This document shows, piece after piece, positions 1-5,642 of a DNA stretch of 64,000 bases (within the stretch, counting starts at the first letter, position 1; each line of letters opens with the position of its first letter). A program made the position numbers and the translations under genes. Where the stretch lies: the NCBI RefSeq assembly GCF_022343555.1, contig NZ_JAKQZH010000002.1, positions 434,001-498,000 on the forward strand. Reading direction: 5' to 3'. The DNA is from Marinobacter sp. C7 (lineage in GTDB: Bacteria; Pseudomonadota; Gammaproteobacteria; Pseudomonadales; Oleiphilaceae). The notes beneath the pieces are model-generated. The model was not told where the DNA came from. It did not search any database and worked only from the letters and a program-made list of their open reading frames with translations.

Positions 1-96
1 CAAACTGTCGCGCCAGTGTCACCCGGCTGTCACCGGGGCTTGTCATGGTTCCTTCAAGGAACCCTGACCGCAGGCCCTGAGCAAATGGGAGGCACC

Positions 97-948
97 GTGC
101 GACAGTACCGCAGTGTATTCATTTCCGATGTCCACCTGGGAACGGCCGACTGCCAGGCTGATTACCTGCTGGATTTCCTGAACAATCTCCAGTGCGAGAC
201 GCTTTACCTCGTCGGCGATATCGTCGACCTGATCGCCATGCAGCGGCGCTCCCATTTCCCGGAATCCCACCGGCAGGTTATCCACAAGCTGATCGATCTG
301 GCTGCCTCGGGAACCCGGGTAATCTACATTCCCGGCAACCATGATGAGTTCTTCCGGCGTTTCTGCGGCCAGACCCTTTCCGGTATCGAATTGAAGTACA
401 AGGCTGTCCATGCCACTGCGGATGGCCGGCAGTTCCTGGTGTGTCATGGGGATCAGTTTGATCAGGTGGTGCGTTGCAGCCCGCTGATGCTGCTGGTCGG
501 CGACCGGGCCCACGGGTTGTTGCTGCGCCTGAACCGCTGGTTCAACGCTCTGCGCCGGCTGCAGGGCAAGCCGTACTGGTCACTGGCGGCCTGGCTGAAG
601 AGCCGGATCGGCAGGGCCCGCACCTTTATCCGCCGGTTCGAGCTGGCGGCGCTGACTGTCGCGGAAAAGGGGCATTACGATGGCTTTATCTGTGGCCACA
701 TTCATTCGGCGGGCTTCCTGCGCAGTGAAGACGGTCTGTACTGCAACGACGGTGACTGGGTGGAACACTGCACGGCGCTGGTGGAGCGGGAGAACGGGAA
801 GCTGGAGCTGCTGCACTGGTCCGAGTCTCCGTCGGTACTGGCCGTGGAGCCGGAGGTACCGCACCCGGAGGTATGCGGAGATGCCCGGCCAGTGCTCGAC
901 CGCGTACCGGCCGGGTTTGTGGAGCAGGTGAACCGCCTAGCTGGCTGA
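97..948 (+). CDS. LpxH-like UDP-2,3-diacylglucosamine diphosphatase family metallophosphoesterase
   Basis: This is a calcineurin-like phosphoesterase of the COG2908/LpxH group. LpxH enzymes hydrolyse UDP-2,3-diacylglucosamine to lipid X in lipid A synthesis. All metal-ligand motifs are present in order: DVHLG (about residue 10), GDIVD, GNHDE, HGDQFD and GHIHS near residue 210. At about 283 residues it is longer than E. coli LpxH (240), with an extra C-terminal tail, so it may be a paralogue acting on a related substrate. I chose the GTG start at 97 because GGGAGG lies five bases upstream; longer in-frame starts at 16 and 85 exist but lack that support. Its 3' end overlaps the convergent small gene by 12 bases. 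Confidence 0.75.
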   Translation: MRQYRSVFISDVHLGTADCQADYLLDFLNNLQCETLYLVGDIVDLIAMQRRSHFPESHRQVIHKLIDLAASGTRVIYIPGNHDEFFRRFCGQTLSGIELKYKAVHATADGRQFLVCHGDQFDQVVRCSPLMLLVGDRAHGLLLRLNRWFNALRRLQGKPYWSLAAWLKSRIGRARTFIRRFELAALTVAEKGHYDGFICGHIHSAGFLRSEDGLYCNDGDWVEHCTALVERENGKLELLHWSESPSVLAVEPEVPHPEVCGDARPVLDRVPAGFVEQVNRLAG

Positions 949-1089
949 GCGATGGTCTTCATCCGCCGGGCTTTGCAGGCAGGTCGGCCTGTTACTGCAT
1001 TTGGTATCTTCCTCGCTGACACCTTCAGCCAGGGCAGTTGCGCCCATGGCAAAAGCGAACAGCATACCGAGCAGGGTCAGGGTTTTCAT
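937..1089 (-). CDS. Small secreted protein, 50 residues, unknown function
   Basis: This is a short reading frame not assignable to a family I know. It starts with a typical signal peptide (MKTLTLLG followed by a hydrophobic stretch ending in ATALAEG). The predicted mature part is about 30 residues, acidic and polar, with two cysteines about eight residues apart. A strong GGAGG ribosome site lies seven bases before the ATG, which is the main reason to believe it is real and to prefer this start over a longer frame opening at 1176. The product is probably exported to the periplasm. It is convergent with the LpxH-like gene. Confidence 0.55.
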   Translation of the reverse strand: MKTLTLLGMLFAFAMGATALAEGVSEEDTKCSNRPTCLQSPADEDHRSAS

Positions 1090-1180
1090 GGTCGTATCCT
1101 CCGTGTGACCGAGGGTCCGCCACCTGGATGTCCTGCGGACAAGCTGCAAGTGGCGGCTCCCAGAATATAGACACACGAGA

Positions 1181-1198
1181 ACAGGGGGCGTTCCCTGT
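1181..1198. terminator. Short inverted repeat, possible weak terminator
   Basis: ACAGGG and CCCTGT arms separated by six bases lie just past the stop of the TetR gene and upstream of the small secreted gene. No long T-run follows, so the terminator role is only a guess. Confidence 0.25.
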
Positions 1199-1218
1199 AG
1201 GCAGGGGATTTTCTTCTT

Positions 1219-1824
1219 TCAGGAATCCGCCCGATAGGCTTCGAGAATTCCCGCCATATCATCGCCGAGTGCTTTCAGTTCTTTATCAGAAAGGTTGCGC
1301 TCCGCAATGGAACGGATGCCCATGATCTGGCTTTGCAGCAGCCGGGCAAGACGCCCGGAATCGACTGAATCCTTCAGTTCACCGCGTTTCCTCGCCTGCT
1401 CCAGCAAGTCTGCGAAGGACTGCTCAATCGCTCCCAGGATTCCCTGCGCCTGTTCGGAAAGCCCGACGTGGGTGTTACTGGACTCGAGCAGGGTTTTGAC
1501 GATGAGGCAGGCCCGGGAAGGACTGACACCTTTGTTGGTGCATCCCTGAGCGATCTTGCGAATATAGTCCTGAAGCCCGTCAATGATTGAATCGTAACCG
1601 GCCATGTGCTCGGCCAGCTCCGCGCCGCCTGCCTCGGCATAGCGGGCCAGGGCTTCCGAATAAAGCCCATCCTTGCTACCAAAGGTGGCGTAAATACTGC
1701 CAGGCCGCATATCCAGGGCCTGCTCGATCTGCTTCATCGAACTGCCGTGGTAGCCCTTTTCCCAAAACAGGCTGACGGCCCTCGCGAGGGCGGATTCCCG
1801 GTCATAACTTGGAGGTCTGGGCAT
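1219..1824 (-). CDS. TetR/AcrR family transcriptional regulator
   Basis: This protein of about 200 residues has an N-terminal TetR helix-turn-helix (the segment around FWEKGYHGSSMKQIEQAL, followed by GSIYATFGSKDGLY) and a C-terminal ligand/dimer domain resembling the AcrR/YxaF-type group. It is expected to be a dimeric repressor released by a small molecule. It is divergent from the CMD-family gene at 1938, and three matching 16-bp operators lie between them, so autoregulation plus control of that gene is likely. I chose the ATG at 1824. A GTG at 1845 is in frame, but it would put the coding region right against the first operator and has no ribosome site. Confidence 0.85.
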   Translation of the reverse strand: MPRPPSYDRESALARAVSLFWEKGYHGSSMKQIEQALDMRPGSIYATFGSKDGLYSEALARYAEAGGAELAEHMAGYDSIIDGLQDYIRKIAQGCTNKGVSPSRACLIVKTLLESSNTHVGLSEQAQGILGAIEQSFADLLEQARKRGELKDSVDSGRLARLLQSQIMGIRSIAERNLSDKELKALGDDMAGILEAYRADS

Positions 1825-1846
1825 ACCAATACCATCTGTCGTCACT

Positions 1847-1862
1847 TTGAATGTTCGCTCAA
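1847..1862. promoter_or_regulatory. Candidate TetR operator 1 (TTGA-N8-TCAA)
   Basis: TTGAATGTTCGCTCAA. This is one of three copies of the same 16-bp pattern in the 113-bp divergent region. It differs from the reverse complement of operator 3 at one position. Confidence 0.65.
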
Positions 1863-1869
1863 TTATATC

Positions 1870-1885
1870 TTGAGTGATTGTTCAA
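1870..1885. promoter_or_regulatory. Candidate TetR operator 2 (TTGA-N8-TCAA)
   Basis: TTGAGTGATTGTTCAA. This is the middle copy; it begins 23 bases after operator 1 and 37 bases before operator 3. Confidence 0.6.
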
Positions 1886-1906
1886 TAACAGTTAGCTTCT
1901 GCGTTG

Positions 1907-1922
1907 TTGAGCAAACATTCAA
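1907..1922. promoter_or_regulatory. Candidate TetR operator 3 (TTGA-N8-TCAA)
   Basis: TTGAGCAAACATTCAA. It lies 15 bases before the start codon of the CMD-family gene, where a bound repressor would block transcription or early elongation. Confidence 0.65.
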
Positions 1923-1937
1923 TAACGGAGATAAACC

Positions 1938-2492
1938 ATGGCTGATTTCAAGTTGCATGACATCGAATCTGCTCCGGAAGGCGCCAAGCCACTCCTGGAG
2001 AAGTCGCAAAAAGGTTTCGGCATGATTCCGGGCCTGCACGCGGTAATGGCTGAATCCCCCCAGGTTCTGGAGGCCTACCAGACGCTGCACCAGCTGGTGT
2101 TGGACAGCAGTTTCGATAACGACGAGAAAACCGTGGTCTGGCAGACCATCAATGTCGAGAATGCCTGCCATTACTGCGTGCCGGCACATACCGGCATCGC
2201 CAAGATGATGGAGGTGTCCGACGACATCATTGAGCCGCTGCGTAACGAAACGCCGCTTCCGAACGAAAAGCTCGAAGCGCTTCGTGACTTCACCCTGGCG
2301 GTGATGCGCAAGCAGGGGAACGTCAGCCAGCAAGACCTGGATGCTTTCTTCAACGCCGGGTACGGTCACCGGCAGGTGCTGGACGTTATTCTGACCCTGT
2401 CCCAGAAGACCATGAGCAACTACATCAACCACATTGCCCAGACGCCGGTTGATGAGCCGTTCCAGAAGTTTGCCTGGAGCAAGAAGCAGTAA
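1938..2492 (+). CDS. Carboxymuconolactone decarboxylase (AhpD-like) family protein
   Basis: This is an all-helical protein of 184 residues with the AhpD-type redox motif CHYCVPAH around residue 75 (Cys-x-x-Cys followed by a histidine), as in alkylhydroperoxidase-like CMD proteins. Members typically act as thiol peroxidases or peroxiredoxin partners, and the two active-site cysteines support that role here. A GGAG ribosome site precedes the ATG. Divergence from a TetR gene with triple operators suggests inducible expression, perhaps by an electrophile or a hydrophobic toxicant; the inducer cannot be read from sequence. It is probably a single-gene unit, followed by a stem-loop. Confidence 0.85.
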   Translation: MADFKLHDIESAPEGAKPLLEKSQKGFGMIPGLHAVMAESPQVLEAYQTLHQLVLDSSFDNDEKTVVWQTINVENACHYCVPAHTGIAKMMEVSDDIIEPLRNETPLPNEKLEALRDFTLAVMRKQGNVSQQDLDAFFNAGYGHRQVLDVILTLSQKTMSNYINHIAQTPVDEPFQKFAWSKKQ

Positions 2493-2503
2493 ACCGGCCG
2501 GTT

Positions 2504-2533
2504 CAGGCCGTGTGGTTGGCGCCATACGGCCTG
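2504..2533 (+). terminator. Stem-loop after the CMD gene
   Basis: CAGGCCGT and ACGGCCTG form a perfect 8-bp stem with a 14-base loop. A partly T-rich run (TTCTTTT) lies a few bases downstream. It is plausible as a weak intrinsic terminator. Confidence 0.45.
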
Positions 2534-2583
2534 CCAGCGTTCTTTTACCTTCCCGATGCCCCTGTGACGGGTAGAATACCCCG

Positions 2584-3300
2584 ATGATCCGTTCACAGTG
2601 GCTTTTCCGTCTTTCCTTCCTGACCATCGTTGCGTTACTGATGGCCGCTATCTGGCTGATGCTTCGGCAGCTGGGCATGCCCGCCAGTCTGGCGCCCGCA
2701 GCCCTGTCAGACTGGCTGATACATCAGGGCGTGCACGGGCCTTTGTTCCTGATGCTGATGATGATTCTTGCCGTGGTTGTCGGGCCGATTCCCACTCTGC
2801 CCATCAGTGCCGCTGCCGGTCTGGTCTATGGCATGTTCACCGGTACGGCGATTGCGGTGGCCGGGGCGCTTGCCGGCTCCCTCATCGCCTTTTACCTGGC
2901 GCGGATCCTCGGACGGGAAGCAGTGCAGCGCAAGCTGGACCACAACCCGGTGTTCTCGGCGCGGGGGTCCCAGCGGTTTCTGTTTGTTGCGGTGTTGCTG
3001 ACCCGCCTGATTCCCCTGTTTTCCTTCGCCCTGATCAGTTACGCCGCCGGCGTCACGGCCATCCAGCTCTGGCGCTACGCCTTGGCGACCGCTCTGGGCA
3101 TGTTGCCAATGACCTTCGTTTTTGCCGGGCTCGGCCACAGCTTCGAACTCAACCCCGTGCTGACGGTGGTCGCCGCAGCCATGATCCTTGTGATCATGAG
3201 TACCCTGCCCCTGTATCTTCGCCAGCGCCCCCATTCACGGCTGGCCCGTTGGCTGCATCTGGACGGCAAGGTTGAGGGCGAAGGTACAAAGGCTTCGTGA
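2584..3300 (+). CDS. TVP38/TMEM64 (SNARE-associated, DedA-like) membrane protein
   Basis: This is a 238-residue integral membrane protein with about five or six hydrophobic segments. It has the family's core re-entrant region (AGLVYGMFTGTAIAVAGALAG around residue 78) followed by an FYLAR segment and arginine-rich cytoplasmic loop. DedA/TVP38 proteins are thought to act as lipid scramblases or transporters; the substrate here is unknown. A second TVP38 domain is fused to a flavoprotein at 5643, so this locus holds two copies. The ATG at 2584 has no strong ribosome site. The downstream region holds an ECF-type promoter for the next gene. Confidence 0.85.
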   Translation: MIRSQWLFRLSFLTIVALLMAAIWLMLRQLGMPASLAPAALSDWLIHQGVHGPLFLMLMMILAVVVGPIPTLPISAAAGLVYGMFTGTAIAVAGALAGSLIAFYLARILGREAVQRKLDHNPVFSARGSQRFLFVAVLLTRLIPLFSFALISYAAGVTAIQLWRYALATALGMLPMTFVFAGLGHSFELNPVLTVVAAAMILVIMSTLPLYLRQRPHSRLARWLHLDGKVEGEGTKAS

Positions 3301-3341
3301 TGCACATGACGATAGATTTTCCGGATCGATGTAATAGTTCC

Positions 3342-3366
3342 GGAACTCATGTGTCTCTTACCTGAC
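3342..3366 (+). promoter_or_regulatory. Candidate ECF-sigma promoter for the cysteine-rich cytochrome gene
   Basis: A -35-like GGAAC (3342-3346) and a GAC (3364-3366) are separated by 17 bases. The same GGAAC-N17-GAC arrangement stands upstream of the ECF sigma gene on the other strand (5387 down to 5363). GGAAC is the classic ECF -35 core. The match is short, so this is a prediction. Confidence 0.45.
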
Positions 3367-3433
3367 CGCCTTTCCCGGCGGTGGCGGGCTCCGAAGGCTC
3401 CAACGTGTAATTCCATGATCAGGGAGAGAGACC

Positions 3434-4276
3434 ATGTCCACAATACACCCTCTGAGAAAAGCGATTCGGACGTCGTTCGAACATCGCCGTGCCACCTGGT
3501 GGTCTGCGGCCCTCATGTCGGCCATGCTGGGCACCGGCGGGCTCGCAGCTGCAGCCTGTAGTCCCTGTTCTCCGTGCAAGAACAGTTGCAAGGCGGGGCA
3601 GGTTTGCAGGGCCGGCTGTAAAGCCGGGTGCAATCCGTGCGCTGCGAAGAATCCTTGTGCCACCAAAAATCCCTGCGCCGTAAAGAACCCCTGTGCCGGC
3701 AAGGGCTGTAATCCTTGTGCCACCAAAAGCTGTAGCCCCTGTGCGGCCGCAGGCAAGTGTGGGGCCAGGCCCAATCCCTGTGCCGCCCAAAGGGTCACCC
3801 GACCTGCCGACTATCAACCTTATGAGGGGAATCCCTGCAAGCTGATGGCGCTGGGTAAGAAATTGTTCAACGACACCTCTCTCAGCAGTAACGGCCTGTC
3901 CTGCGCCAGTTGCCATAACGATGGTGCTGGCTACAACGCCACCTTTGCCAAGGCCTATCCGCACTCCGTAGCCATGGCCCGGGATATGTTTGGTATGGAA
4001 TCGGTGCATCTGGACGAGATGATCCAGGTCTGCATGGTTCAGCCCATGGCGGCACAGCCTCTGGACTGGAGCGGAGAAGAGCTGGCGGCGCTCACGGCAT
4101 ACATGGCGAAGGTCCAGAAACAACTTGCAGCGAATCCCTGTGCCCTGAAGGGAGGTAAATGCGGTGCCTGTAATCCGTGCGCCGGCAAAAATCCCTGCGC
4201 GACGAAGAATCCGTGCGCGACCAAGAATCCCTGTTCAGTCAGTGCCGGGAAACGATTGGCAGATGCCGCTGCCTGA
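3434..4276 (+). CDS. Cysteine-rich secreted c-type cytochrome with NPCA-K repeats
   Basis: This is a 280-residue exported protein. After a signal peptide ending near residue 40 comes a block (about 42-120) of tandem pentapeptide-like units NPCA-x-K and CxPC pairs, then a small cytochrome c-like domain with one heme-binding motif (CASCH, about residue 156) and a possible distal methionine, then a second NPCA/CNPC repeat block at the C-terminus. In total there are about 35 cysteines, far above normal. The repeats suggest metal binding or disulfide cross-linking in the periplasm; the heme domain suggests electron transfer. A GGGAG ribosome site supports the start. It lies opposite an ECF/anti-sigma pair whose promoter motif it shares. 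I know no characterised homologue. Confidence 0.75.
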   Translation: MSTIHPLRKAIRTSFEHRRATWWSAALMSAMLGTGGLAAAACSPCSPCKNSCKAGQVCRAGCKAGCNPCAAKNPCATKNPCAVKNPCAGKGCNPCATKSCSPCAAAGKCGARPNPCAAQRVTRPADYQPYEGNPCKLMALGKKLFNDTSLSSNGLSCASCHNDGAGYNATFAKAYPHSVAMARDMFGMESVHLDEMIQVCMVQPMAAQPLDWSGEELAALTAYMAKVQKQLAANPCALKGGKCGACNPCAGKNPCATKNPCATKNPCSVSAGKRLADAAA

Positions 4277-4296
4277 GGCGCAGATCCGTTGGACGA

Positions 4297-4327
4297 GCGC
4301 GGCTTCCGGAAACGTCCGGAGCCGCGC
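4297..4327. terminator. GC-rich hairpin after the cysteine-rich cytochrome gene
   Basis: GCGCGGCTTCCGG pairs with CCGGAGCCGCGC with a single bulged T and a short loop. No T-run follows, so it may protect or attenuate the transcript rather than terminate it. Confidence 0.35.
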
Positions 4328-4346
4328 GGAAAGGAGATAGCAGGCA

Positions 4347-4421
4347 ATGACTGAACTTCGTATGCCCGAACTGGCGAGTCTCCCGGTTAGCCGGGAGAAG
4401 GCTATTGATGACATCCTCTGA
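4347..4421 (+). CDS. Possible 24-residue peptide gene
   Basis: This is a very short frame starting MTELRMPELASL and ending in DDIL. An AAGGAGA ribosome site lies ten bases upstream, better than many genes here. It follows the cysteine-rich cytochrome gene in the same direction and could be co-transcribed with it. It may equally be a chance frame or the remnant of a longer decayed gene; nothing else supports it. Confidence 0.25.
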   Translation: MTELRMPELASLPVSREKAIDDIL

Positions 4422-4449
4422 GGCATTTCCGGCGCGCTAAGGCCGTTCC

Positions 4450-4710
4450 TCATTCCTGATCACCGCTTCGGGATTTTCGCGTCCTGAGCGCCTCTGCCAC
4501 CTGCTGATCGATCCGGCGCAGCAGATCCTCATTCGGATGGCCGGAGGAATGCGCCTGCATCAGCTCGGTGCTGGCGCGCAGGTTACCGATAAACGTCCGG
4601 CAGGCCTTGCACATCATCAGGTGCATCTTCACAGACAGGTTCTGCCGGCCGGTGAGTTCGCCATCGATGTAGTCGCTGGCTATTACGGCCAGGTCCCGGC
4701 ACATTAGCAT
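4450..4710 (-). CDS. Zinc-finger anti-sigma factor
   Basis: This 86-residue protein has the ZAS/zf-HC2 signature: YIDGEL followed by HLMMCKAC (His-x3-Cys-x2-Cys) around residues 28-36. Such proteins bind and inactivate an ECF sigma factor, often with zinc- or redox-sensitive release. It is soluble; no membrane helix is seen. The start codon lies inside the last codons of the sigma gene (7-base overlap) with an AGGAG ribosome site, so the two are translationally coupled and are a cognate pair. Confidence 0.85.
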   Translation of the reverse strand: MLMCRDLAVIASDYIDGELTGRQNLSVKMHLMMCKACRTFIGNLRASTELMQAHSSGHPNEDLLRRIDQQVAEALRTRKSRSGDQE

Positions 4711-5324
4711 TCGCCTGTCTCCTGGAAGGTTTCCACCATAAGAAAGATCTTCTGCCGTGCACGGTGCAAAAGTACACGAAGGTTAGAGGCACTGACGTCC
4801 AGAATGTTACAGACATCCTCGGATTTGTGCTGGTGGGCTTCGTAAAGTATCAGGGCCGAGCGCTGGGTTTCCGGCAGGGCCGACAGGTGTTTGTCCAGGC
4901 AATCGCTCAGGGCGCCGTTCTCCATCAGGGTATCGGCGGATTCGTGAAACTGCAGCCTGGGCGGAACATCCCAGCGTCCGGTGGCATTGAAACGCTCGGC
5001 AAGCTCCGGCTCCAGGCTTTCAGAGAAATCAGTCGCCACTTCCCGCTTGCCTGAACGGAGCTTGTTCTTGCACCGGTTGGCGACGATACGGTGCAACCAG
5101 GTTTTCAGGCCGGAGCGGCCCTCGAATTTCCCGATCGCATCAACGACCGTTACCCAGCAGTCCTGGACCACCTCCTCAGCTGTTGAAGGATCGAGGTAGA
5201 ACCGTGCGACCGCCAGCATGCCTGGCGTATAGGTTGAGACCGCTTCATGAAATGCCTGATCATCCTGCGCTTTCAGTAACATGATGAGGTCTTGTTCCGA
5301 ACCGTCCCTGACTGGCATGCCCAT
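4704..5324 (-). CDS. ECF-type RNA polymerase sigma factor
   Basis: Region 2 is clear (YLDPSTAEEVVQDCWVTV, then FEGRSGLKTWLHRIVANRCKN) and region 4 follows (LPETQRSALILYEA, then SASNLRVLLHRARQK). Length of about 206 residues is typical for the family. The likely start is the ATG at 5324 (an alternative is at 5318); an in-frame GTG at 5405 falls inside the promoter/operator region. The cognate anti-sigma gene overlaps its end. The same promoter motif lies in front of this gene and the cysteine-rich cytochrome gene, so the cytochrome is a likely target. The inducing signal is unknown; metal or oxidative stress would fit. Confidence 0.85.
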   Translation of the reverse strand: MGMPVRDGSEQDLIMLLKAQDDQAFHEAVSTYTPGMLAVARFYLDPSTAEEVVQDCWVTVVDAIGKFEGRSGLKTWLHRIVANRCKNKLRSGKREVATDFSESLEPELAERFNATGRWDVPPRLQFHESADTLMENGALSDCLDKHLSALPETQRSALILYEAHQHKSEDVCNILDVSASNLRVLLHRARQKIFLMVETFQETGEC

Positions 5325-5362
5325 GGTTCCCGTGCCCCGTCTTCGTTGATTTATGCTTGATA

Positions 5363-5387
5363 GTCCCGGGATGAAAGGAGAAGTTCC
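5363..5387 (-). promoter_or_regulatory. Candidate autoregulated ECF promoter
   Basis: Read on the minus strand: GGAAC (5387-5383), 17 bases, then GAC (5365-5363). This matches the arrangement at 3342-3366. It lies about 40 bases upstream of the sigma gene start, as expected for autoregulation. Confidence 0.45.
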
Positions 5388-5393
5388 TGAAAG

Positions 5394-5409
5394 TTGAGTG
5401 AACACTCAA
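5394..5409. promoter_or_regulatory. Fourth TTGA-N8-TCAA operator-like palindrome
   Basis: TTGAGTGAACACTCAA is a near-perfect palindrome. Its reverse complement matches operator 1 at 14 of 16 positions. It sits just upstream of the -35-like element of the ECF sigma promoter, and also in the region divergent to the 5643 gene. Confidence 0.5.
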
Positions 5410-5560
5410 AAAGTGTAATCCACACCAGAGGGCAGCGCCAGGCCCACGACTGGGCGAGAGATGTCGGAGCCTGAACCGGAATCCCGGCTGTCGCAGTTAT
5501 CGCGGGTTTACTGAATATATAGAACTCTGTGACAAATTATGGCGTAGGTATGAGGTAGGC

Positions 5561-5589
5561 TTGATGATGTGAACCGCCTCGCATGTAAC
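5561..5589 (+). promoter_or_regulatory. Possible sigma70 promoter for the 5643 cluster
   Basis: TTGATG, 17 bases, then TGTAAC, about 55 bases upstream of the start codon. The -10 match is only fair. The rest of the 5410-5642 region is AT-richer than the genes and holds no other clear element. Confidence 0.3.
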
Positions 5590-5642
5590 ATATTGGCGCT
5601 TGGGGTGTTCAGCCTACAGACACACCATTCATGGAGAAAGTG

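Noticed and set aside
3580..3790. Repeats in the cysteine-rich gene considered as a tandem DNA repeat element
   Set aside because: The DNA units vary at synonymous positions while the NPCA-x-K peptide is kept, so selection is on protein.
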